Shown: positions 1 to 11,500 of the stretch, in pieces
Numbering within the stretch: the first letter of the stretch is position 1
Layout of the letters: each line of letters starts with the position of its first letter
Assembly: GCA_029237695.1 (NCBI GenBank)
Contig: CM055279.1
Coordinates: forward strand, 62,593,586 to 62,657,585
Reading direction: 5' to 3'
DNA from: Conchocele bisecta
Taxonomy: Eukaryota; Mollusca; Bivalvia; Lucinida; Thyasiridae
DNA length: 64,000 nt
The notes under the pieces: generated by a model
Told to the model about the DNA's origin: nothing
Seen by the model: the letters and a program-made list of their open reading frames with translations, nothing else
The model's database searches: none
Program-made: the position numbers and the translations under genes

Positions 1-335
1 TGCCCACAGTGGGGTCAACGTGTAAGTGCACAGTGGTCAACGTGTAAGTGCACACGAACGAACGACAGGTTGGAACGAACCTGTCGTGTTCGTTCGTGGT
101 GTTGCAACTTACACGCTGACCCCACTCCTCAGTGGGGTTCAACGTGTAATTGCTCACACGAACGAACACGACAGTTTGGAAACGAACCTGCGTTTCTTCG
201 TGTGCACTTACACGCTGACCCCACTCCACAGTGGGGTCAACGTGTAAGTGCACACACGAACGAACACGGACAGGTTGGAACGAACCTGTCGGTTCGTTCG
301 TGTGTGCACTTACACGCTGACCCCACTGTACTGAG
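1..335. repeat. nested inverted repeats, about 110-bp alternating units
   Basis: Short words such as AGTGGGGTCAACGTGTAAGTGC and their reverse complements alternate three times. Between them sit GAACGAAC runs and a CAGGTTGGAACGAACCTG hairpin core. Each unit is itself a near-perfect hairpin and neighbouring units face each other, so the whole segment can fold on itself. It is cut by the window start. Confidence 0.75.
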
Positions 336-975
336 TGGGCATGTACCTTTAAAAGAAACTACATTGGAATGGTTGTATTATTGCATTTCGGCCAACCACG
401 GTCTCAATGGTGCTAGGATACGTTTGTTTCATGTACAGTGACATGTCACAGACCACGAAACAAACGCACCCTAGCGCCGTCTTAAGCGAAGCACCTCAAC
501 AATATAATATGAAGTTGGGGAATGCAAACTCAAGGTTATACGACTCGGAATATGCACATCTGTCTAATGTAATTAATGGATGTGTTCAATGATCACCAAC
601 GAATGGAAAATTACCATTATATTTAGTATTACCTTACCTTTTGGAGCTACATGTAGCTCTAAATATGTAATGCTAGCTCTATTTGGAGCCAGCATTAATT
701 ATTTGTAAATTGTTATGTAAATTTGGTGTTTCATACAACCGGCATACTACACTGAATATGGCGGACACGATCTTCAAATTATAAACCAAGTTAATAGATC
801 CAGATATGAACAGAAATAATAAATCGCAAAAGTGGCATGGTTGCACCCTTTTCTGTTACATGTAAGGACTGTGCACATGCTGATCTGGATCTACACTTGC
901 CTCAAACCCCATAAACCCATTTCTCCAATCACAAACACATATTCGCTATGCATTGCAATTATATAGAGGATATTA
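336..975. other. no feature recognised
   Basis: AT-rich sequence with short open frames lacking family resemblance. A small inverted pair built on GGAGC/GCTCC occurs at about 640-690. Confidence 0.5.
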
Positions 976-1025
976 ATATTTTTGCAACGAATATGACATA
1001 TATGTCATATTCGTTGCAAAAATAT
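976..1025. repeat. perfect 50-bp palindrome
   Basis: The two 25-base arms meet between 1000 and 1001 with no spacer and no mismatch. The arm contains TTTTTGCAACGAATATGACA. Confidence 0.9.
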
Positions 1026-1619
1026 GAATATTCTATTTATTATATACCGCTCCATGGAAATTAGCAGTTTTTTTAGACTGTATATGGTAATGAATGTGTA
1101 TTTGCAGCCTATTTACGCTGGTTTCTTTCAGGTGCGCGTTATGAATATAGATAGCCGAAGTAGTCGGATTTTCACCGGAAGTTGTGTATTTCATCGACGA
1201 GAACATATGACTTTTATTTACATCGTATAACTACGTATTTCATGGGTAGGTATATAATAAAAGTATTTACTTTGTTGACATGGTTAATGCTAGTATGTGA
1301 ACAAGGGAATGTCACTATGGATTAACAAAGGATGTAACAAAGTGAGTATTGAATATACTACGTAGTTATTAGACGAACTTTCTGGTTGCATAACATAATG
1401 CCGAAATCAGTCAACAAGTGTAATACATATGATTCTTTGTTTTTTATTATTTCATCACACATTTTAGATTAAAGGTATTTGCATAAGCACAACCCCAGCC
1501 ATAAAACCCCAGCTTTACTGATTCCCAAATACGGTTAATGTAGTTGTGCCACGTCCATACATATTAAACTAATGTATCATGATATTTAATGGATATTTAA
1601 TGGACGGCGTAAATTAACG
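1026..1619. other. no feature recognised
   Basis: Gene-free 3' flank of the ligase gene. Only AT-rich unique-looking sequence is seen. Confidence 0.5.
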
Positions 1620-2018
1620 GTAGGGATTCCTCCTTATTGGAATGACGATGTGCGTGGTTTGGCCCTCAGGTACGTTTTTATCTTTTGCTCTTTTGTTACC
1701 TGGGAGTTTAATTGGATTATTGCCAAAAATTTACTTTATAAAAGAAGTTAGATATTATTACTGATCCTACTGCTTTTGGGAGGGGCCAAGTGATTCTGGT
1801 GTGGCGAGGACCTGACACCAAATCAAGATTAAAATATATATTTTTTTATTGTAAATATTCAGTTATGATTTGGGGATTTTCCCCCCATTTGTACATGTAC
1901 TGGAACATGTACATGTACAGGTAATATATGGGATTTAGTACTAAACCCATTGACCTAGCCTGAAATGACCTTAGCTGTTGATAGGCCGTTAAACCCCAAC
2001 AAACAAACACACAAACAA
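1620..2018 (-). repeat. dispersed repeat family R1, copy 1
   Basis: It shares, in reverse orientation, long blocks with 50925-51295, 54112-54445 and 54563-54980. The blocks are the TGTTTAACGGCCTATCAACAG-type end, GGGTTTAGTACTAAA, a run of ACATGTAC, AATATTTAC, CACCAGAATCACTTGGCCCC, CAGTAGGATCAGTAATAAT and ACCCAATTAAACTACCAGG. No coding capacity is seen, so this is a non-autonomous interspersed element. Confidence 0.7.
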
Positions 2019-2131
2019 AATACACTATGTATGCAATAATGGCAATTACACCGCGCCTGCGCTAATCTTGACAATATTTGTAATTATTTGTTATTCAAAA
2101 TACTTGAATGTTGTGCTTGAAATCAAACATA

Positions 2132-2137
2132 TTTATT
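2132..2137 (-). promoter_or_regulatory. candidate polyadenylation signal for the MIB2-like gene
   Basis: TTTATT on the plus strand reads AATAAA on the minus strand, about 210 bases after the stop codon. Other AATAAA-like words exist in this AT-rich flank, so the assignment rests on position only. Confidence 0.35.
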
Positions 2138-2346
2138 GTCTGAGCCTGAGTTGTGCTACAACACAAACTCAGCCAATCAAACTGCTTGATCGCGCGTTGA
2201 GATCGTTAACAGATGTTCCGAAACATGGGCATTTGGACAAGATTAACGCAGGTGGTTTTATACATCTGATTTACAGTGGGACCTCTCTAAGCCGGACACC
2301 CTGTGGACCTCCCAGGGTGTCGAGTTTATAGAGGTTACACTGTAGT

Positions 2347-2557
2347 TTACTTGCCCAGACTGCGTCGTTCGGCAATATGCTCGTCGCAAATCGGGCACTC
2401 ATCGAATCTGACGCTACAGCGACGGCAGCAGACCTTGTGTCCACATGGCTGAAATATGACGTCCGCCTTCCTATCGCATTCATCCACGGCGCATGTATTT
2501 GACTTCTTTGTGAGTAACTTTTGAAGCAATGCCAATGTCCCTAGGCCCGCCTGTGCG
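2347..2557 (-). CDS. MIB2-like exon 15: RING finger and stop
   Basis: Residues 703-772 plus TAA. A 21-residue Leu-rich helix precedes a RING with FQPCGH and CPIC. The metal ligands are C725, C730, C741, H743, C747, C750, C757 and C760. The first pair is C-x4-C instead of the usual C-x2-C. The chain ends 12 residues after the last Cys, so the second RING of vertebrate MIB2 is absent. Acceptor TATTCCAG gives the phase required by exon 14. Confidence 0.85.
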
Positions 2558-5500
2558 CTGGAATATACACCATGTTGTTTTGCACGTGAATGTAATTTTA
2601 CGACGGCACTGGCTCGATGACCTTGCATGTCGTCTCCCAAGAAGAGGAGAAAGGAATGAGGTGGATACAGAGGTAACAGGCCCCAGGGGGCCTAGCTCTT
2701 CTTAGAATAGTCCCCTCTGGTACTTTAACGTGCCCAGACTCTCCTTCAAATCTGATACACTGGACCGCTGTTTAAAGTCCCCATCCGAAAGGACTAGTAG
2801 AGCAGGAACTACAAAGTATCTCAGAAATACTGACGACCAGAATCGAACCCGGGTCGCCAGCGTGGCAGTCCGACGGTGTATTCCCTCGGCCACGGTCTGC
2901 TCCACGCTGGTGCACGCGACGTTTTCCGTACCTTTATACCTGTATGAGACGCTCGCCATTTCGAGTTACACAGCAGTCGCATTACGTCTCGGAAAATCAA
3001 CTACAGATAAGTCAGGGTGTGGGATCACGTGTTTCCGAACGTCGTGACGTCATGTTTTTAGATGCGTTTACAGTATATTTCGTTTAATATCTTTCTAATG
3101 GAATGACATATTTGTGTATGAAATGTACCGCAGCAAATGCGGAACAGGTATTGTATAGGCGGGTTTAATCTCACAATTCTGTCGTTTTTACACATTTTTC
3201 AAATTGTATAAATGTTCGCATTTTTACCGTACTATTTTAGTATGTAGATTCCTTCATATTATATTTGCTATTTTCGGGACTGGTGTCCGCGTGACAGCAT
3301 CTATATTTTGTTCTCAATTAAAAAATGAAAAGTCATGCAGAGCATGATGTTATTAGCCGATCAAATCAGGGTAAAGTGCATCGAACATATGTAGGTGTCT
3401 CTGGTAACATTGTCAATGGTAAACTATTTTCGACCACAGTTCTGTACCCAGCGTTGACATTTTTCTCGATTTTGTACAGGTTTTGGAACCCGTTCCCAAA
3501 TCCATCCAATAGCAGCAATGCCATAGCAGCAATGTTTTGTTGTCACCATTATGTTGCGAAATATTCCAGCGTAACACCTGTACTGTATGCTCTATTTATC
3601 TACAAATTACACTCCGCGATACACAAAGTTGTAGTCACTATGTGTTTGTCCGAATTCTGTGGCAGCACGCTAGTGGGCGGAGCTACCAGGGCTATATATA
3701 TCTAGCGGTTACAGTGTCATCTAAAAATAGACGCAAGCTCCTGCGTATTCAGGCACATGCCCAGACTGGCCTAATGTGCCCCATCCGTGATTTTTTTGCG
3801 CGATGTCGGGCGCAAGACAATCAATAATTTGCGGCATTGACAATAATTAAGGGGGATTGCCGCAATCGCGTGTGCTGGTTGCATCCCTGCCATCCCTGCA
3901 TGATACGTAAACAAATCAAAGTTCGCTATGAAGGGCAATTCTTCGTTTTGATTGGTGGAAAATTTTGTGAATATTAGACGCGCATACGCGATCCAATGGG
4001 ATAAACCCGAGATGCTGGGATAAACCCGAAAATGCTGGGGTCGCTAGTAAGGAGATTTTGAGCAGAGGTCGATTATAAATTAGCCGAATAAACACATTTT
4101 ACGCGATTATACGTGGCTGAAACTTGTTCTGTTTAATAAATAAAAGCTTTAAATTAGCCCAATAATCGGCGTATGTTGGCGTATATGGCCATTAGAGCCA
4201 ACTATGGACTTCAACAACAATAACTTCCGGGTTAAATCTCTTCCAGCGTTCAGCTCATTACGTATTCAAAATTGTGTTATTTGGCTATAAGTAAAGTTTT
4301 AAACGGAGATAATTGCCAAAAATGCAAACTTTATCGGTTGATGCAATTTGGAAGTGATACAGAAAAATTCGCGTTCGTAGATTACCGAATAGCGGAGAAA
4401 AGGGTTGCTACAAACTTTTTCAGAATTCGATGGATAACCAATATATTAGCCGATCTATAAATAGATCGGCTAATAAAAAGTCACCCTCACCAAAAAGCTA
4501 TTTGATTAAATTCCATTAAATATGGATTTTATTGCAATGGGAATTTAAAGTGGGGGCTGAACTAGATAGAATTAAATTTTTACATTGTTGACCGATTTTA
4601 AAATAACCTTTTATTTTCTGTTGCATCATTTCCAACCTATCTCGCCAATTTCTAAAATATTTCGTTTTCGAAAAATTGTTTTTACGCAATAAAATCAATA
4701 TTTGATGGAATTTCATGAAATAAAAAACTTTGGAGAGGGTGTCTCTTTTGTTAATGATGAAACTGTACTTACAATTAAATATTTTTTTCAGATTTAATGT
4801 GTTTAATAGCCAAAAATTCGTGGAACAGACAGTATATACATGAGCACGTAATGTTCATAGTGCACTGTCGGGATAATGTGGCGATGTGACATATAATCAG
4901 TGTTGTTAGAACATGTCCCGATAAAAAATAGACAGATGGCAAATTATGAATAAGTATGGTACATGCATTGGTATCTGTATGTCGTATCGTCCGGAATAAC
5001 TCCTATACAACAAGATTTGCATTTTAGTTTTGTTGCGTTTCAGAAAAAGTATACCAATACATATCAAACTAGGGACCTACATGTACCCACAATGTCATGA
5101 TGAAACCGCCGTGACAGACGTACATGTAGATTGAATTCATATGTATTTTGAATTCATAATGAAACCGCCGTGAGATACTTACATGTATTTTGAATTCATG
5201 ATGAAACTGCCGTGAGAGACGTACATGTATTTTGAATTCATATGTATGTTGGATGGTTCTCGCCAGATGGGATAAGTTTGTATTCCGGTTTCATTCCACC
5301 TTAAAGAACGCACATACATGTACGCCTTCATCTGCGCTGACGAAAGTCTCTCTGCAAATGTTCTCGCGCTTGACATGTTTGTTATCTTTGTAAAATAAAT
5401 AAAGATTGAAAGAAATATTACCATTATGTCTACATACTAATGACGTTTGTGATGTGTGATCGAAAAATTAGGACTTACTATCTCCTAATTAGGATGACTT

Positions 5501-8500
5501 GATATCTGACTAAAAAACTGTTTATCTCCTAATTAGGAAATACTAACTCTTAATTAGGAGATATTAGGTCATAATTAGGAGATAATAAGTCCTAGTTAGG
5601 AGAGACTAACTCCTAATTAGGAGATATATCTCCTAATTAGGAGTTAGTATCTCCTAATTAGGAGACACATTTATTTTAGCATTGGCACCAGGACACATCC
5701 ATACTTACGTGCTACCTTGAACGAAACCGAAAGGACAGACCTCTATCTGAACCACTATGAAAGCAAATGTAGAATTCTACCACGCGTATCCAACGCTATA
5801 CTAATATAGTTTGAGCCACAATTTATCTAACGCATGTCTATAAATAGTACAGCTTATTGCAATGTAAAATGTAAGTGTAACTTTACGACGTCATGTTAAT
5901 TTTCATAGAGCGCGGCCCATACACTACACCATACGACACTCGTGTAATAGAAACTCACCCAGAACGCGAGTCAATAAACTGCTTAACGGCGTTTCTCAGT
6001 TGATCGTTAGAACAGCATTGCAAAGGCTGGCGGCCTTTCTTGTTCTTAGCCGTAACATCTGCACCGCTCTCTATCAGGAAGCTTGCCAACTTGACGCGCT
6101 CCCTGATTTCATCTGCAGACTTTCCCATTATGCCCATCAGACTGGCCAACTGGAATATATAGAGTGCTGATTTAAACAAATATATAATTTCAAATAAAAG
6201 CTTTGTGAACCTGTTCATGATCTGATATAACTACATCCTGACACTTGGTAAACATCTATATACGAATACACTCGAAAACTATGCTGTTCTTTTACCGAGC
6301 ATGTGAGCATTATTATACACGTGGATGGCAGGTGGGAGCATGTGATGGGCAATTTAACGATCGGGGTTCATCCTTACCGGAATCCCGACCAAAGACCTGC
6401 TTTGGCCCTCATGTACGTCATTGGATTTCTTATATGTGACAGTTGGTTTAAACAATATGTATTGGTAAATGTACATTGTATACATGTTACATAGCAAAAT
6501 ACAGGAATTTTAAAACAAGCTAGTAGCTTATATAAATTCATCTCCCTACAAGATATACGACAGTGTAACGTACAAATCAAATGTATGCTATTGTTTATAA
6601 ATGTAAATAGAGTTGGAGAAGAAAACAAATAATATAATGGAAATAAAAAAAAAGTGATTAGGGTGGTGAAAGCTTATCGGGAAACCTCAGTCAACTATTT
6701 GCCATTCCTGTGTATCAATACCGTGCGCCGTACCATGCGGGGCCGTCGGCGCGACGTATGCTGGGACGATGTGTGTTTTCCCCCGTCAATGAATCTGGGT
6801 CTTGCATATAATGAAGAATATAGGTAATATAATTAGAACCGCCTTGTGGCTGTAATAAATTTGTGAACTTGTAGGAACACTTGTTTGTTTTGCTCTAATG
6901 AAAGGTGCTCATTTCCGTTCAGAAGGTTATCTGCAATGACGACTGGACATTCTAGCCCAGCTAAATATTGTTGACGTTGTGGTTCATATTTTGTGCATGC
7001 TGTTAGGTAGTGGTCTACCGTCTCTTGTGACCCACAAGAACATAAAGGAGAATCTACTATTGATTTTTGATAGAGGTCATTGTTAAGCGAGCTACAAGCT
7101 AGTCGAAGACGAGCGTGCAATATTTGGTCTCATCTGTTTCCTATGTTGAAAAGTTGTGTTGGTTTTGATGTATTTTTATTCATTTGATACTTAAAGATGG
7201 ATAAGCTAGGTGAATTTCTAATTTCAATTGGTAATGTGTTCCATTCGCGTATTGCAGACGGTAGGAATGAGTTACTGTACATTTGAGTGCGGCAAGATAT
7301 ATGCGGAATGTCATCTGCATTGCGAAGGGCGTAGCGATTTCGTACTCGAGTCGGTATAAGAGTATATAGGTAATTAGGTGTTAGATTATTTTTAATTTTA
7401 AAAAGTTGTATTAGTTTATGTTTTCTTCTTCTGGTACATAGAGTTTCCCATTTTAAGTCGCGATATAGATTTTCTAGGCTGCATAGTTTTGTGGCTCCTG
7501 TGACAATTCGCGCGGCTTCATTTTGAATTGCGTCCAAGTCATTTTTTAGTTCACAAGAACAATTGTCCCATATATCGCCGTATTCTAGGAAAGGTCGAAT
7601 GGATGAGAAGTATAAACGTTCAAGGCATGATCTATTTTTAAGGAATTTTAGTGAACGTAGGATGCCAATTCGTTGCCATGCTTTATTTATGCAGCGAGAA
7701 ATATGTGTTTTCCATTTGCCATCTTTTGAAAATGTTATACCTATGTGTGTATGTTCACTAATGGGGTCCAATGTTACATTGTTCATGATAAGATCTGGGT
7801 GATGTGGTTTGTTATGTTTTCTAGAAAATATCATAGTTTCGGTTTTTGATGGATTAAACGTGACCAACCAGTCTCGCGACCACTGATGAGTTGTTTTGAG
7901 ATCATCGTTGAGAGAAATGGCGGAGGCGTTCGGGTCGTCGACTATTATGTATAAGCTAGTGTCATCGGCAAAAAGTCTGATATTCGATTTGATTTCCTTG
8001 ATTAAATCATTTATATAAATTAAAAAAGGAGTGGACCGAGGATAGACCCTTGAGGAACGCCAGCATTAATAGTGGACCAGTGGGATGATGAATTTGCGTA
8101 AACTACTCTCTGTTGCCTGGAAGATAGATAAGATGTAAACCATTGGTGTAAATTGTCAGTAATGCCTGCTGAAGACAGCTTATAAAGTAGGCCACGGTGC
8201 CAGACCCTATCAAATGCTTTAGAGATATCACAAAATACTGCACGAACTTCTTTGCCGTCATCCAGTGCTTTACATATATCATTGTATACATATACTAACT
8301 GGTTTACTGTTGAATCCCCTTTGATAAACCCCGACTGGAATGGCGTGAGAATATTATTATTAACTATATAATTGTATAGATACTTATGAATACAGCGTTC
8401 CATGAGCTTACCAATACAGCTTATTAGTGATATTGGCCGGTAATTTTGTGGATTTGAAGGATCGTTCTTTTTGAATATTGGGATGACGTTAGCTAGTTTC

Positions 8501-11500
8501 CATGAAGATGGAAAATGCGATGAGTTGATCGATATATTAAATATCATTGATAGAGGTGATGAAAGCTCTTTTACGCCTTCTCGCAATAGGCGAGGACTTA
8601 TAAGGTCTGGACCACATGCTTTGGATGGGTCAATACGGGATATAGCGTGACATATATCAGTGGGTGATATGTGAATAGAGGATATGTTGTGTTGGGGCAA
8701 AATAAGAGGTGGTAAAATGTGGTTACTGTCATCGATAGAAGATTGTTTGCAGAAGTAGGCGCTGAGCATCTCTGTTTTTTCCAGGTCAGAATTCGCTTCA
8801 GTTCCATTTTCTATAAGTATTGGTATTTGTGAGGTTGAGCCGTTTTTGTCTGTTAGTTGCTTGGCTATTTTAAACCATGTTTTTGCTAGAATGTCACTCG
8901 TATTAATTTTGTCTATCAATTTGTTTTTATGTTCTAATTTGCATTTTCGAAGGAGACTTGTCACTTCGTTTCTTATTTTCTGAAGTTGGCCCAAGCGCTT
9001 TCGGTTTTACATGATTTTGCTTTTTTATGAAGTCTATGCCGTTTTTTTATTAGTCGGCGTAAGCTATTATTAAACCATGGGATATCATTAGGTCTAATAG
9101 TTACTAGTTTGTTTGGTATAGATTTGGATGCTGCATCTGTAATTATGTCAGTTAATGACTTTATCGTTGTTTCAATATTGTCAGGTTGAATTAAGTCAGT
9201 CCAGTTGTGATTATTTAGTATATCTCTGTAAGTGTTAAAATCGCCTCTGTCATAAAGCCAAATGCGTCTCTTGTAAATTGTTAGTTTGGACTTATTAAAT
9301 TTCATTATACGATCGGGCAATGAAAGCGGACAAGATCTGGTATAAACGGGTCCGCGACAAAGCTAGTGAGAATCTGGTCCGTGTGTTTCATAAACATTAG
9401 GTCGATAAGGGATGATGAGTGCTCCGTGTAATGGGTTGGTGAAGTAATTAACTGCTCTGCATTATACGATGATATAAGCCTGCTAATTTTGTTAGATGTA
9501 GAGTTAAGTGTGTTAATATTAAAATCATCTCCTGCTACCAGGATATTATCACATGTTTCGTTAAATGCTCGATCAATGTTCTCTTCCATTAACGTCCAGT
9601 GAGCATTATTCGAGTCTGGTGGTCTGTATATGACACCAACTAAAAGTTTACGTTGGTATGTAGTTACTTCGATCTATACAGATTCAATGCCGTTTAAATC
9701 GAGATCGCTGCGCCGTTTAGATAAAAGTGAATTCCGAACGTATATAGCCACCCCGCCACCAATTCTGTCAATTCTGTCACACCGAAAAGGAGGATTAAAA
9801 TTAGGCATGCACAGTTCTGCATTTAATGTGTCTGGTGTTAGCCAGGTTTCAGTGAAGATTAGTATATCGTAAGGTTGAGCCTCTACTTCTAATATGTCGA
9901 ATTTGTGCTTAATGCTCTGTATATTAAGGTGCATTATACTAAGCCAACTATTTATTAGTTTGGTATATGACGATGCTGAATCGTTTAGGGAGGAGTCAAT
10001 ATCTGGCAGTGGTCCCGTGTTCGGATGTATATCACCTGCTAGGAGGAGGAGTATTTTAGTAAGTGATGTGAAAGTTGCCCCGTGCAAGATGAATGCGAGC
10101 ATAGACAGAAGAATAACCGATATAAACATCGCTAAGATTTGAATGTTCGGTTTCGTTATATTTTATCTGGTTTGGTGTAGACCTTTGTTTTGTTAGACGT
10201 GCCAAGCGACACAGGATTATGGTAGATTCAAAAGATGTTTTTATGCTAAGTGCGCTTACGGTTGATTGTACGATTCCGCGAAGAAGTATGGTGGTCAATA
10301 AGAGCCAGACAAGTGGTTTTGGATAATGCCGTCTATAGTGCCGTCGCGCGCCTGTCGCACCACTATCGCCGCAAGCCTGGGGCAATCTCGGGGAAGTCAG
10401 CTTAGGCTTAAAAGTGGTCAGTACTTATTTATCCCGAGTCGGCCCGGGTCACAACGACAGTAGCACGGCAGGCATCGACACCCCGCCCAGCACAGACGCA
10501 TGTAACAACATTCGAACAGGACCCCCCCCACCCCGAGTCAGCAATCACCACAGATGTTAATGTTGAGGTAATAATAAACTCAACATGAGAGTTGTAGAAA
10601 ACAGAAAACATGTAACAAAATATTACGGAGTTTGTTCGACTACATGGTGTTAGTCTTATGCAATTATGAAATTATGAAATTATGTTAATATCCATTTTCA
10701 CAATGTTGCGGTCAGATGGTCGTCAGCTTGATGTCTCATTGCAAGACGTTTATCAGAGTACATGGCTGACTAAGCAAGTGATGCCAATTGAGCATTGTAA
10801 GGTTCACATTTTAATGAATTACAAGTTATAACTGTCTGATTTGGGCCTACGTTGGTGGTCCGCACAACCGACGAATGGCGCGTACATGTACACATTGTTC
10901 ATCTTGAAAACCGAATTTAATGAAGCGAAGTTAGGTTAAAGACATAGTCAATAGTATGTTTTTCGAAGATGATTGGTTGCGAAGTACATAATGGATGGGT
11001 TCCTGGTATAAGATCTTCTCTCCGTTAGGCTACGAGTCTTGTGGTTTAGAAATGCTGCCGGCGACCATCATATGCACGTTCGTACAACTATCACTGAATG
11101 TACACATGTTTGTTCAGTAACATCAAACATAAAGCTGCAAACATATTGGGTTTTGGGTGCGTACTCATACTTGTAATGGCCACAGTGGCTATATGGTATA
11201 TGGATTACAGTTTGGCTGGTGTAAGAACGTTGGAGCTGATGCCTGTATTCCCATTATAGTAATACACACATACTGTATACGTGTTTAGTAGTTACAGTTT
11301 CACGTTGCTTCTGATGTTTTTACTTACGTGTAATAGTAAGGATTTTGCTATGCCATGAAAAAGTTTCTCAACTCAAACTTAAAAGTGTGTCGTATATTTC
11401 AAGGAGACATACGATACCGTATATATTTGTTGGAGTCGGTCGTCCATAGGATCCCCCTCCTTTATTCTTAGGAGGGAGTAAAGTCGGGAACCGCGACGAG

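Larger units (their letters stand above)
6833..10129 (-). mobile_element. LINE-1: non-LTR retrotransposon, Jockey/CR1-like, broken
   Basis: A minus-strand endonuclease, reverse transcriptase and C-terminal knuckle occur in the order expected for a non-LTR ORF2. It lies in intron 13 in the same orientation as the host gene. Reading is broken several times: at about 9600-9674, 9320, 8985 and the six-A run at 8022-8027, plus an in-frame TGA at 7130-7132. Outer boundaries were not resolved; no target duplication was identified. The plus-strand frames inside are shadows. Confidence 0.85.

Noticed and set aside
7563..7802. Plus-strand open frame
   Set aside because: Shadow of the LINE-1 reverse transcriptase on the minus strand. 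The same applies to 9630-9872, 9894-10142, 23532-23735 and 26582-26812.
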